Source of the DNA: Devosia enhydra
GTDB lineage: Bacteria; Pseudomonadota; Alphaproteobacteria; Rhizobiales; Devosiaceae
Assembly: GCF_900119845.1 (NCBI RefSeq)
Contig: NZ_FPKU01000001.1
Location: 1 to 64,000, forward strand
Direction: 5' to 3'
Length of the DNA: 64,000 nt
The notes under the pieces are model-generated. The model did not search any database. It saw nothing but the letters and a program-made list of their open reading frames with translations, and was not told where the DNA came from. The translations under genes and the position numbers were made by a program. Shown one piece after another: positions 25,573-34,068 of this stretch (position 1 is the stretch's first letter; every line of letters starts with the position of its first letter).

Positions 25573-26604
25573 TTAGTCGAGCGTGACCAGCGCCTTGATC
25601 AGGCCGGACTTTTCGCGGGCCCAGCGCGGCAGGTCGGCGATCGCGCCTTGAAGGCTCGTGCGATGGGTGACGATCTGGTCGATCGGCACCGCGCCCGAAC
25701 GCAGCGCTTCGGCCACGCGCTCGAAATCCACCGCAGTGGCGTTGCGCGAGGCGATGAGCGTCATTTCGCGGCGGTGGAAATCGGGGTCCGAGAAGGTGAT
25801 GGGGTCCTTGACCACGCTCACCAGCACCAGCCGCCCCGTCGCCGCGACATGGTCGAACGCCTTTTCCATCGACTTGCCGACGCCGGTGGCATCAAAGACC
25901 ACGTCGAAGCCTTCCCCATCGGTGGCTGCCGCAACGGCTGCGTCCATGCCCTCGTCGGCGCGGATGGTGCCTGCGGCGCCGACGATGGCGCCGATGCTGG
26001 CGAGCCGTTCGGCATCGCGGTCGAGCAGATGCACCGTGGCGCCAGACAACCGGGCAAAGAGCGCGGCGCCGAGCCCGATCGGGCCCGCTCCGATGACCAG
26101 CGCCCGGTCTCCAGGGCCGACGCCGCCGCGCCGCACGGCATGGGCGCCGATGGCAAGGAATTCGACCGCCGCGCACTGGTCGAGATTAAGACCGTTGCCG
26201 GAAATCACATTGGTTTCAGGCAGCACGAGATAGTCGGCCATGCCGCCATCGGTATGCACTCCCAGCACCGCGATCCTCGTACAGCAATTGGGGCTGCCCT
26301 TGCGGCAGGCGATGCAGGTGCCGCAGGCGAGATAGGGGTTGATGATCACCGCCTCGCCGACGACGAGCGGTGAACCCTCGGGCGCCTCCACCACCTCGGC
26401 GGCGAGTTCATGGCCCATGACGCGCGGATAGGCGAGGAAGGGGTGCTTGCCTTCAAAGATATGATAGTCGGTGCCGCAGATGCCCACGCGCCGCACCCGC
26501 ACCAGAACCTCGTCCGGGCCGCGCTGAGGGATCGCGCGGGTGGCAATGGCCAACTGGCCGGGCTCGGCGCAGACCAGCGCGCGCATGGTGGCGGAAGGCG
26601 ACAT
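25573..26604 (-). CDS. Zn-dependent alcohol dehydrogenase, L-galactonate/sugar-acid 5-dehydrogenase-like
   Basis: 343 aa medium-chain dehydrogenase. Catalytic zinc ligands in GICGTDYH and GHELAAE; the structural zinc cysteines in CGTCIACRKGSPNCC; NAD fold VIGAGPIGLGAALFA. The order CGTDYHIFEGKHPFLAYPRV, AVLGVHTDGGMADYL, FLAIGAHAVRR and MTLIASRNAT is very close to E. coli L-galactonate dehydrogenase (YjjN/LgoD). In this operon a lactonase and aldose dehydrogenase precede it, so it probably oxidises a sugar acid or its 3-deoxy derivative from an L-fucose/L-galactose type sugar. Last gene of the operon, 20 nt after the lactonase. Confidence 0.85.
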   Translation of the reverse strand: MSPSATMRALVCAEPGQLAIATRAIPQRGPDEVLVRVRRVGICGTDYHIFEGKHPFLAYPRVMGHELAAEVVEAPEGSPLVVGEAVIINPYLACGTCIACRKGSPNCCTRIAVLGVHTDGGMADYLVLPETNVISGNGLNLDQCAAVEFLAIGAHAVRRGGVGPGDRALVIGAGPIGLGAALFARLSGATVHLLDRDAERLASIGAIVGAAGTIRADEGMDAAVAAATDGEGFDVVFDATGVGKSMEKAFDHVAATGRLVLVSVVKDPITFSDPDFHRREMTLIASRNATAVDFERVAEALRSGAVPIDQIVTHRTSLQGAIADLPRWAREKSGLIKALVTLD

Positions 26605-26624
26605 GGGCAACCTCGATTTGACGT

Positions 26625-27440
26625 CTAACGGGTATAAATGGCTTCGGCATTGGCTGCAAAGCGCCCCGCATCGAGGCCGGTGAGCCGTTCGATGGTGGCG
26701 AACACATCACGATAGGCAAAGCCGGGAGCGCTCACCGGCCAGTTGCTGGCGGCGAGCAGGCGGTGGTGGCCGAACTGGCGGGCGACATGAGCAAAAATCG
26801 CTGCCAGAGCGGCTTCATCGGGCAGGGTCTGGCCGGGCAGCCACAGCATGGAGAGCTTGGCGAAGGCGTTCGGCAAACGCGCCAGACGTGCAATGCCCTC
26901 GTGCCAGACCGGATCGCCGGGATGGGTGAGATCGGGATTGGCCACATGGTCGATGACGATGCGCAGGCCTGTGTGGCGTTCGAGGACGGTTGCGACGGTC
27001 GCGATCTGGTGGGGCGCGACCAGCACCTGTATTACTGCGCCGACATCGGCAAGCGCCGCCAGCGCATCGTCCAGCCCCGGCTGGGCGACCCAAGTCTCGG
27101 CATCTTCGAGCACGACGGGAAGGCGCAGCCCGAGCCATAGGGGATTGGTGCAGGCCGCTGCGAGCCGGGCCTCGAAATCGGGCACCGCAAGATCGAGCCA
27201 ACCGATGACGCCGGCCACCACATCGCGATGCGCCTCGGCCACAATCAAGAGCCCAGCGGGTTCGGCCTCGATCTGCGCCGCCGAAACGAGGATGAGCCTC
27301 GAGATTTCTGCCGACGCCAGCAGGGGGCGCAGGGCATGCATGTCGAAGTCCGCATCGAGCTCTGGCACGCGCGAGCGGATGCGCACGGGGTGGCCATCGC
27401 CGCGGCGCCAGAGATGCACATGCGTGTCGAACCGGCTCAT
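26625..27440 (-). CDS. Amidohydrolase-family sugar lactonase (L-fuconolactonase/COG3618 type)
   Basis: 271 aa TIM-barrel. The metal motif FDTHVHLW at the N-terminus, GLRIVIDHVANPD and WPVSAPGF near the C-terminus fit COG3618, which includes L-fucono-1,5-lactonase and PDC lactonase. It would hydrolyse the aldonolactone made by the aldose dehydrogenase encoded just upstream, with which it shares an ATGA overlap. Family position and neighbours favour L-fuconolactone or L-galactonolactone; L-rhamnonolactone is possible. Confidence 0.83.
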   Translation of the reverse strand: MSRFDTHVHLWRRGDGHPVRIRSRVPELDADFDMHALRPLLASAEISRLILVSAAQIEAEPAGLLIVAEAHRDVVAGVIGWLDLAVPDFEARLAAACTNPLWLGLRLPVVLEDAETWVAQPGLDDALAALADVGAVIQVLVAPHQIATVATVLERHTGLRIVIDHVANPDLTHPGDPVWHEGIARLARLPNAFAKLSMLWLPGQTLPDEAALAAIFAHVARQFGHHRLLAASNWPVSAPGFAYRDVFATIERLTGLDAGRFAANAEAIYTR

Positions 27441-28336
27441 GGCGTTGCCGCGATGCGGGCGAGTGCTTCCGGCGCGATCGGTTGCGCGAGCAGGTCGAGG
27501 CAGTCCTCGAGTTCGGCAGGCGATGTCGCGCCCAGAAGCGTCGCCGCTACCCGCGCGTCATCGGCTACGAAATGCAGGGCCGCCGCCCTGAGGCTCGTGC
27601 CTTCCACTTCGGCCGTTGTGCGCAGCCGCTGCGCATGCGCCACGATATCTGGCGCTGCCGCGCCATAGTCGAACCGGCCGGTTGCCGGGTCGTCGGCGGC
27701 GAGGATGCCCGAATTGAATACCCCGCCCACCACCAGTTGTGCCCCCTGCGCTGCGGCCGCAGCAAAAAGGCCGGCTTCGGCGCGCCGGTCGAGCAGGGTC
27801 TGGCGCCCGGCGATCAGCACGGCATCGAGCCGGTGGCGCGCGAGAGTGGCGATGGCCAAGTCGCAATCGGTGACACCGATCCCGATGCCCCCGATCCGGC
27901 CTTCTGCCCTCAGCGTTTCGAGCGCCTCCACCGCATCATCGATCGCCTCGGCCGAGGGACTATCGTGCAGATAGACCAGGTCGAGCTTTTCGAGGCCCAG
28001 TCGCCTAAGGCTCGCCTCAACCGATGCCCGGATGAAGCCCGCCGAGAAATCCTGCCGCCGCTCGGCCGGTGGCTGTCGCCCGCCTTCGGGAAAGTCGATG
28101 CGGTAGCTGGCCTTGGTGGACACGAAGGGCAGGGCGCCGCCTTCAGAAAGGTGACGCTGGATCGCCCGCCCCAGGCGCTTTTCCGACAGTCCGGCTCCAT
28201 AGAGCGGGGAGGTATCGAAATGGCTGATGCCGCGCCTGAAGGCTGCTGCGAACGTCGTTGCAGCGGCCTCTTCGCCGATATCGGCGAGCCCGAGCCCGGC
28301 ACAGCCGAGCCCGATGCGGGGGACGGGGGCCATCAT
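27437..28336 (-). CDS. Aldo/keto reductase, D-threo-aldose 1-dehydrogenase (L-fucose dehydrogenase) like
   Basis: 299 aa. AKR signature: GISHFDTSPLYGAGLSEKRL (Asp, Tyr of the tetrad), the lysine in VSTKASYR and the histidine in LVYLHDSPSAE. This arrangement, with an acidic EA..DDAVEALETLRAEG helix, is that of D-threo-aldose 1-dehydrogenases that oxidise L-fucose, L-galactose or D-arabinose to the lactone. The ATG at 28336 overlaps the permease stop as ATGA. It should run NAD(P)-dependent oxidation in the cytoplasm as the first catabolic step. Confidence 0.85.
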   Translation of the reverse strand: MMAPVPRIGLGCAGLGLADIGEEAAATTFAAAFRRGISHFDTSPLYGAGLSEKRLGRAIQRHLSEGGALPFVSTKASYRIDFPEGGRQPPAERRQDFSAGFIRASVEASLRRLGLEKLDLVYLHDSPSAEAIDDAVEALETLRAEGRIGGIGIGVTDCDLAIATLARHRLDAVLIAGRQTLLDRRAEAGLFAAAAAQGAQLVVGGVFNSGILAADDPATGRFDYGAAAPDIVAHAQRLRTTAEVEGTSLRAAALHFVADDARVAATLLGATSPAELEDCLDLLAQPIAPEALARIAATP

Positions 28337-29220
28337 CCCTTCACCGCCCCCGATGAGAGGCCGGAGACGATGAAGCGCTGGAAGATCAGCGCCAGGAGGA
28401 AGGGCGGCAGCGCCGTGATGACGCCGGCCGCCATGACATAGTCGAACTGGATCGATGCGGTATCGACAAAGCTCGCCGCCACCACCGGCAGGGTCCGGCT
28501 GGCCGAGGTGTTGGTAAAGGTCACGGCAAAGAGGAACTCGCTCCACGAGCCCATGAAGGCGAGGATCGCGACGCAGGTCAGCCCCGGCAGGGACAGCGGC
28601 AGCAGCACCATGCGCACTGTTTGCCAGCGGCTCGCCCCATCGATGACCGCCGCTTCCTCTAGTTCCACCGGCATGGTGCGGAAATAGGATTGCAGCAGCC
28701 AGATCGAGAACGGCAACGTCAGCGCGCAATAGACCGCCACAAGCGCCAGGGGCGTATCGATCAGCCCCAGATTGCGCACGATCAGGAACATCGGGACGAC
28801 GAGCATGATGGGCGGCACCATGCGGGTGGCGAGATAGACCATCAGCAAGGGCAGCGAATAGCCGAATTTGAGCCGCGAAAAGGTGTAGGCGGCAGGCGTC
28901 GCGATCAGGATATTGGCAATCGCCACGCAGATCCCCACGATCAGGGAGTTGACCAGCCCCTGCCGCACCTCGAACACCGCCGGGGCCCGGTTGCGCGCCT
29001 CGGCGAGAAATTGCGGGTCTCCGAGGCCCAGCACCGCCATGTAGTTGTCGAAGGAGAGCTCGGACGGCCAGAGTTTGGGCGGCACCGAGAGCATTTCCTG
29101 CTCGGTCATCAGGCTCGTCACCACCATCCAGTAGAACGGGCCGAAGAGGAAGATGAAGAAGAGGAGCGCAAAGACCATCAGCAGGGCAGTGCGCAAGGGG
29201 TGTTGTCTGGCGCCGGTCAT
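28333..29220 (-). CDS. Carbohydrate ABC transporter permease (MalG type)
   Basis: 295 aa. First membrane segment ALLMVFALLFFIFLFGPFYW; EAA loop ELEEAAVIDGASRWQTVRMV; C-terminal FQRFIVSGLSSGAVKG, a hallmark of this permease class. ATGA overlaps on both sides tie it to the partner permease and to the AKR. The open frame extending upstream is the partner permease in another frame. Confidence 0.92.
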   Translation of the reverse strand: MTGARQHPLRTALLMVFALLFFIFLFGPFYWMVVTSLMTEQEMLSVPPKLWPSELSFDNYMAVLGLGDPQFLAEARNRAPAVFEVRQGLVNSLIVGICVAIANILIATPAAYTFSRLKFGYSLPLLMVYLATRMVPPIMLVVPMFLIVRNLGLIDTPLALVAVYCALTLPFSIWLLQSYFRTMPVELEEAAVIDGASRWQTVRMVLLPLSLPGLTCVAILAFMGSWSEFLFAVTFTNTSASRTLPVVAASFVDTASIQFDYVMAAGVITALPPFLLALIFQRFIVSGLSSGAVKG

Positions 29221-30131
29221 TTGGACATGTCTCCCCGCTTCCAGAGCATGCGGATGTAGAAGATCGAGAGCGTCATGGTGACGAGTGCGATGATGTAGGC
29301 ATAGGCGTTGCCCTTGCCGAAATCGGTGAAGCTGAAGGTCGTGACATAGGTGAGCCAGGCGATGACGGTAGTGGAATCGCCCGGTCCGCCGCCGGTGAGC
29401 ACATAGACGATGTCGAAGGTGCGCAGCGCCACCATGGTCTGGGTGATCAGCACCAGAAGCAGCGAATGGCTCAGCCAGGGGAAGGTGACGTACCAGAAGC
29501 GCTGGAAGACATTGGCGCCATCCACACGCGCGGCGTCGTAGAGTTCGCCCGGAATGGTCTGCAAGGCCGCCAGCATCACGATGGCGACGAAGGGCACGTG
29601 GTTCCACACCTGGGCGATGACCAGCGCCGGAAGCGCGGTGGTGGGATGGGCAAGCCAGGCCTGGTAGCTGTCGATGACCCCGACGCTTAAGAGGATGTGG
29701 TTGATGAGCCCGTTCTGCCCCTCGAACAGCCATTGCCAGACGAGGCCGTTGACCACCGGGGGAATGGCCCAGGGGATCAGCGCGATGGCGCGCAGCACGC
29801 TGCGGCCCGGAAAGCGCTCGTTGAGCAAAAGCGCCAGAAGCGTGCCGAGCAGAACCGTGGTGCCGATCGAGCCGATCGAGAAGACCAGCGTGATCCGCGC
29901 CGCGTTCCAGAATTGCGGGGTCGAGAAAATCTCGATGTAATTGCCCAGCCCGATGAACTCCACCGCGCGGGGCCGCCTCAGATTGTATTGGTGCAGGCTC
30001 AGCCATGCCGAATAAAGGATCGGGTAGAGCACCATCACCAGCAGCAGGAGGATCGCCGGCGAGTTCAGCACGAAGGCGAGCAGGGGTTGCGGCTGGTCGC
30101 TGGTGCGCCAGCCTCGGGCGCGGGCTGCCAT
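29217..30131 (-). CDS. Carbohydrate ABC transporter permease (MalF/UgpA type)
   Basis: 304 aa. First helix ILLLLVMVLYPILYSAWLS, periplasmic loop with NYIEIFSTPQFWNAARITLV, EAA loop GELYDAARVDGANVFQRFWY and FDIVYVLTGGGPGDST near the end, all characteristic. It starts 3 nt after the small unknown gene. No ATPase gene is found in this operon. Confidence 0.92.
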   Translation of the reverse strand: MAARARGWRTSDQPQPLLAFVLNSPAILLLLVMVLYPILYSAWLSLHQYNLRRPRAVEFIGLGNYIEIFSTPQFWNAARITLVFSIGSIGTTVLLGTLLALLLNERFPGRSVLRAIALIPWAIPPVVNGLVWQWLFEGQNGLINHILLSVGVIDSYQAWLAHPTTALPALVIAQVWNHVPFVAIVMLAALQTIPGELYDAARVDGANVFQRFWYVTFPWLSHSLLLVLITQTMVALRTFDIVYVLTGGGPGDSTTVIAWLTYVTTFSFTDFGKGNAYAYIIALVTMTLSIFYIRMLWKRGDMSK

Positions 30132-30134
30132 GGC

Positions 30135-30467
30135 TCAGCCCTTGAGCGTCAGGTAGACGATGGCGCGGACGGATGCCGCCCCTTCGACGGTGAAGCGAAG
30201 CCGCTGCCAGGGGCCGATATCCCTCAACGGCATGGTGGCGAGGCCTGCGCCCGACAGCGAGACCGGAGCGGCCTCGTGCGCACACCAGGTCAGCCCCTCG
30301 GGCGAGGTTTCGGCGGAAAAGGCGATGCGAGCCCCGGCCGGCGCCTCGAGCACATGCACGAACCAGCGGGCCTCGTCGGCCCAGGCGGTTTCATAAGGCT
30401 CGGTGACAAAGCCGTCGGCGATGGCGACGTTACGCTCGGGAACGGCGGTGAATGAACGGCGAAGCAT
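30135..30467 (-). CDS. Small conserved-looking protein of unknown function in sugar operon
   Basis: 110 aa from the ATG at 30467 (MLRRSFTAVPER). I do not recognise the family. No signal peptide, no membrane helix; the pattern alternates short hydrophobic strands (RIAFSAETS, RLRFTVEGAASVRAIVYLTL), suggesting an all-beta sandwich. It lies 13 nt after a second unknown gene and 3 nt before the permease, inside the transporter operon, so it should be co-translated and may bind sugar or tune catabolism. A real coding gene is supported by the tight spacing and codon pattern. Confidence 0.7.
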   Translation of the reverse strand: MLRRSFTAVPERNVAIADGFVTEPYETAWADEARWFVHVLEAPAGARIAFSAETSPEGLTWCAHEAAPVSLSGAGLATMPLRDIGPWQRLRFTVEGAASVRAIVYLTLKG

Positions 30468-30480
30468 GGTCAGGGCCTCC

Positions 30481-31404
30481 TTACCAGTCGACCGAGACGA
30501 GGCAGGAATCGAGGAAAAGGAAGTTCCTGACATCGCGATGAGTGTGCACGTCGAGGCAGAAATTCATCAGCTTTTCGAGGCCCCAATAGCCGTGCGGATA
30601 GCGGGGGACAGGGATGGCGCTGAGGTCCATCAGCTTGTCGTTGACCTGTAATTCGACATTGCGCCCTTCCTTCGTGTCGAAGACGTAGCGCAGATAGTGC
30701 CAGTTTATCTTGGTGGGGATCTCGTTGTAGCAGAGGTTCTGCTGGCCATCGGGCACGTCCTCCCAGTCGTCGGGGTGCGAGACGTGGTAATCGGCGACGG
30801 CGGGGTTGCCGGCGATCTCCATCTTGGTGGTGGTCTGCACGCTGGTCTTGTACTGCCACTTGCGTACAAGATTGCCGTGGCGGTCGGTGTTCACATAGCG
30901 CAGCGCGCAGTGATAGCGCCGGCCATATTCGGCATCGCAGACATCGTTGCCGATGCAGAAATCGCCGAAATCCATGACGCTGGGATCGATATTGCCGTCA
31001 AAGGCCTGACGGTCGGGCCGGGGGCCGATCCAGCTTTCCGATTTGAGGGTGAAATAGGTCTCGAACTGCACCCGGCCCGGCTTCACATAGGTCATCCGCT
31101 TGATGGCGAGCGCCATGTGGTTGGCCTTGGGACGGGTGGCGAGCTTGAGCGCATAGGTCCCGTCGACGGCGCCATGCGTGCCGATATCCCAGAACGAGAG
31201 GTTCGAGATCTGGGGCGGGCGCATGTCGGCGACGATGGTGCGGATCTTGTCCGGGTCCCCGTCGTGATTGCCGACGAGTTCGCACCAGCCATTCACGCCC
31301 TCGTCGAAATCGTCGAAGAACAGGATGCGGTTGAGCGGGTTGTAGCGCGACAGGCGTGGGTTTGCGGCAACGAGCGCCTGGCGCATCGCTTCGAACTGGG
31401 TCAT
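30481..31404 (-). CDS. Unknown protein between binding-protein and permease genes (beta-sandwich-like)
   Basis: 307 aa from ATG at 31404 (MTQFEAMRQALVA). I do not recognise it firmly. It lacks a signal peptide. It is rich in Trp/Tyr/Asp and short beta-strands (RVQFETYFTLKSE, LRYVFDTKEGRNVELQVNDK), contains NPLNRILFFDDFDEG like the start of concanavalin/LamG-type sandwich domains, and has a conserved-looking C-terminus (FLFLDSCLVSVDW). A sugar-processing or sugar-binding role is plausible from shape and context only. It sits 53 nt after the binding-protein stop, beyond a strong stem-loop. Confidence 0.75.
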   Translation of the reverse strand: MTQFEAMRQALVAANPRLSRYNPLNRILFFDDFDEGVNGWCELVGNHDGDPDKIRTIVADMRPPQISNLSFWDIGTHGAVDGTYALKLATRPKANHMALAIKRMTYVKPGRVQFETYFTLKSESWIGPRPDRQAFDGNIDPSVMDFGDFCIGNDVCDAEYGRRYHCALRYVNTDRHGNLVRKWQYKTSVQTTTKMEIAGNPAVADYHVSHPDDWEDVPDGQQNLCYNEIPTKINWHYLRYVFDTKEGRNVELQVNDKLMDLSAIPVPRYPHGYWGLEKLMNFCLDVHTHRDVRNFLFLDSCLVSVDW

Positions 31405-31423
31405 CGATAGCTCCGAAGGAGGG

Positions 31424-31450
31424 GCCGGAAGCGCTGGCCGCGCCTCCGGC
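31424..31450 (-). promoter_or_regulatory. Intercistronic stem-loop after the binding-protein gene
   Basis: Arms 31424-31434 and 31440-31450 make an 11-bp stem in the minus-strand RNA (one G-U pair) with a 5-nt loop, 7 nt after the binding-protein stop. No T-tract. Confidence 0.68.
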
Positions 31451-31457
31451 GATGGTG

Positions 31458-32834
31458 TCAGCCGGCGGCGAGCTCGCGGGCAAAATCGGCCGAGGCCGTG
31501 ATGGCGGCGTCGATCGTCGTGGATTTGAGCAGCGCATCCTGAATGTGGGTCATGAAGGCCTGCTCCCATTCGGGATACCAGGGCGCCTTGATGCCCTGCT
31601 TGGGCTTGGAGATCTGCGACAGCTTTGCGAAATCGGCCGCATCGCCCAGCGTGATCGACTGGATCAGCGCCTGAAGCTCGGGCGCTTCGTAAACGCCGGG
31701 GAAGGGGCAGCGCCCACCCTGGTCGAGCGCCCGCATCTGGGTCAGCGTCCACTGCCCGTCGGCGCCGGGGCCGGCATAGGCGTTGAGCGCCCGCCAGGAC
31801 GCGTCGGGATTGCGCGTGCCTGCCGCGATGCCGGCGCCGTGGCAATAGCCCACCGCACCCACATCATTGGCGTTAAGGCCCGGAACCAGGGCCATCTTCA
31901 CCTTGCCGGTCACCGCCGAATCCGGCTTCACGTTGAATTCGGTCAAGGCATACTGGGCCATGTAGCCCGACTTGATCTGGCCGGTGCGGATGCCGGTGCG
32001 CGCCACGCCCCAGTCGCGCTGGAGGTCTTCGAGGCTGACGATCTTCCAGTCGTTATAAGCCGCGACATACCATTCGAGGATCGCCTTCATCGGGCTCTCG
32101 GGCTTGTCGAAGGCCGGCTGACCTTCGGCATCGAACATGTCGCCGCCCGACGCATAGAGCGTCGACCACAGGCTCCAGAACTGGCCGGCCTGCTTCTTCA
32201 TCCCGAGGCTCAGGGGATAGGGCTCGATGCCGGCCGCCTTGATGGCCTCCATCTGCGTGCGCAACTCATCGAGCGTCGCGCCGGGCTTTTCGAAGCCGGC
32301 CGCATTGAAGGCCTCGGTGTTGTAGGCGAAGCCGAAGGCATCGGCGAAGATCGGCAGAGCATAGAGCTTGCCATCGGGTGCGCGGCTGGCCTCGACATTG
32401 CCCGGCGAGGCCGCTGCCAGAATGGCGTCGATGCCCTCCATGTCATCGAGCGGCATCAGCCACTCGCTCTCGGCCCAGGAGGCGAGCTCGGTCTCGGGCA
32501 CCTGCACCACATCGAGGGGCGTGCCGCCGATGAATTCGGCGATCAGCCGGTCACGATAGCGGGCGAAGGGCGCGCTCGACCATTCGATCGACAGGTCCGG
32601 ATTGGCGTCGAGGAACTGGTTGAGGCCGGGAATGTCACTGGCCGGATAGCGCTCCCAGGCGCGGAAATTGAGTACTGTGCCGCCGGCGCGACGCAGCGAG
32701 GCCGGATCGGCCAGATCCTGTGCGAAAAGCCTGCCGCCGGGCAGGGCAAGCGCGGTGGCCAGGGTGGCGGTGCCGGCCATGAAGGCGCGACGGGTCATTC
32801 GCACGGAGCCCGTGCGTCGGGTCGTCTCGAACAT
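31458..32834 (-). CDS. Extracellular solute-binding protein, family 1 (Tat-type signal)
   Basis: 458 aa. The N-terminus carries TRRAFMAGTATLATALALPG, a twin-arginine-like signal, so it may be exported folded. Core segments FLDANPDLSIEWSSAPF, GTPLDVVQVPETE and ALPIFADAFGFAYNTEAF are family 1 (CUT1). It delivers a sugar to the two permeases downstream; L-fucose or a related sugar is inferred from the enzymes. It follows the GntR gene by 40 nt. Confidence 0.9.
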   Translation of the reverse strand: MFETTRRTGSVRMTRRAFMAGTATLATALALPGGRLFAQDLADPASLRRAGGTVLNFRAWERYPASDIPGLNQFLDANPDLSIEWSSAPFARYRDRLIAEFIGGTPLDVVQVPETELASWAESEWLMPLDDMEGIDAILAAASPGNVEASRAPDGKLYALPIFADAFGFAYNTEAFNAAGFEKPGATLDELRTQMEAIKAAGIEPYPLSLGMKKQAGQFWSLWSTLYASGGDMFDAEGQPAFDKPESPMKAILEWYVAAYNDWKIVSLEDLQRDWGVARTGIRTGQIKSGYMAQYALTEFNVKPDSAVTGKVKMALVPGLNANDVGAVGYCHGAGIAAGTRNPDASWRALNAYAGPGADGQWTLTQMRALDQGGRCPFPGVYEAPELQALIQSITLGDAADFAKLSQISKPKQGIKAPWYPEWEQAFMTHIQDALLKSTTIDAAITASADFARELAAG

Positions 32835-32874
32835 TGGGTATCCTCCAGGTGTGCCGCCCCTCCTCGGGCGGCGA

Positions 32875-33633
32875 TCAGCGATGCAGGCTGTTCCGGGGGC
32901 GCCGGGTGCCCGGCGGGCCGGTAATCTCGCCCGGAAGGGCGAAGAATTCGGGTCTCTTGGCCTTCAGCAGGTCGTAGCGCGGCAGCACCTTCTCGATATG
33001 CAGGTGCATGAGCTGTTCGGCCGCCGCCACATCCTGCGCCGCGATGGCGGCAACGATTGCGCGGTGTTCCTCGATGATCGGCGCCAGCGGGTAGGGGCCG
33101 GCATGATCGAGATGCGCAAGCCGCACCCGGTCGAGATGATGGCGGGCCTCATCGAGCACCCCGGCGATGCCGGTGAGGTCCGAAACCACCACCAGCTGGC
33201 GGTGGAAATTGGCGTTGAGATCGAAGAAGTCCTCGCGCTGGCGCGATGCGAGCACGCCTTCCTGCTCGGCGATGGCCGCCTCCAGCCGCTCGACATCCTT
33301 GGCGCTGCGCAGCCGCGCCGCCTCGGTGGCGACGGCCTTTTCGAGCGAGAGGCGGATGAAATAGGCCGAGCGGATCGCCTGCAGATTGAGGGGGGCGACG
33401 AAGGTGCCGCGCTGGGGGCGCACGAAAACGAGCCCCTGTCGCTCGAGCCGCTGCAGCGCCTCGCGGATCGGGGTGCGGCTCACCGACATTTCGGCCGCCA
33501 GCGCGTTTTCGGAAATCCGCTGCCCCGGCAACAGCTCCATGCGCACGATGGCGCGATGCAACAGGGCGTGAACCTGCTCGCCGGCAGGCAGGTCGGAGAC
33601 GGAGATGGCATGTTCTATCGTGCTCATGAGCAT
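32875..33633 (-). CDS. GntR-family regulator, FCD domain
   Basis: 252 aa from ATG 33633 (or 33627). N-terminal wHTH LLPGQRISENALAAEMSVSRTPIREALQRLERQGLV, then an all-helical FCD effector domain (about 95-220) with the metal-ligand pattern FFDLNANFHRQLV, and HRAIVAAIAAQD. FadR/GntR regulators of this class usually sense sugar acids or other carboxylates. It is the first gene of the fucose-like operon and has a palindromic site right upstream, so autoregulation and control of the operon are likely. No good Shine-Dalgarno is seen. Confidence 0.9.
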   Translation of the reverse strand: MLMSTIEHAISVSDLPAGEQVHALLHRAIVRMELLPGQRISENALAAEMSVSRTPIREALQRLERQGLVFVRPQRGTFVAPLNLQAIRSAYFIRLSLEKAVATEAARLRSAKDVERLEAAIAEQEGVLASRQREDFFDLNANFHRQLVVVSDLTGIAGVLDEARHHLDRVRLAHLDHAGPYPLAPIIEEHRAIVAAIAAQDVAAAEQLMHLHIEKVLPRYDLLKAKRPEFFALPGEITGPPGTRRPRNSLHR

Positions 33634-33652
33634 GGTGATACACGCCTGTGCA

Positions 33653-33672
33653 CTTGTATGCAAGTATGCATA
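33653..33672 (-). promoter_or_regulatory. Putative GntR operator upstream of the fucose-like operon
   Basis: CTTGTATGCAAG (33653-33664) next to TATGCATA (33665-33672). FCD-type GntR proteins commonly bind TTGTATACAA-like palindromes, which the first element matches except at one central base. It lies 20-39 nt upstream of the GntR ATG. Confidence 0.6.
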
Positions 33673-34068
33673 TTGAAGCGGTCGCGTTTGTTCGCGCGCA
33701 CTCAGTGAGGCGTCAGATCAACATTCGTGAGTTGCGCGATGTGCGCCACAGGGGCGCCCTGGCGCTCGCGGCCAGGAAGCCGGCATCGACACGTTGGGGG
33801 CAAGGCGCCGATGCCGGCCGACAGACCGTCAGGTCCGCCGCAGGAGAGGAATACAGGCCAATTTATCCCGGAGCCATCCCGAGGTTGGAAAAGTTTGTCT
33901 GTTCACACTCCAAACCAACGCGGCCTAGGTTGTCACGATTCCATGACAACTGACTGTATATGCTGCACTTATCGTTCGTTCAGTGGCTTTGTTGCAGCAG
34001 GGCAACAGGGCTTGGATGTGAAACATCGTCCTCCTGAGCGGATTTGCTGGGGGCTTGGCGCTGCATCA
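33673..34068. other. Gene-free interval
   Basis: About 400 nt between the GntR operator and the 3' end of the NADH dehydrogenase. Open frames here lack family features or ribosome sites. A 6-bp inverted repeat TGTTGC/GCAACA (33990-34007) lies near the ndh stop; no T-tract follows. Nothing else recognised. Confidence 0.5.

Noticed and set aside
33985-34010. GGCTTTGTTGCA sequence resembling insertion-sequence ends
   Set aside because: No second end, no target duplication and no transposase nearby; likely chance.
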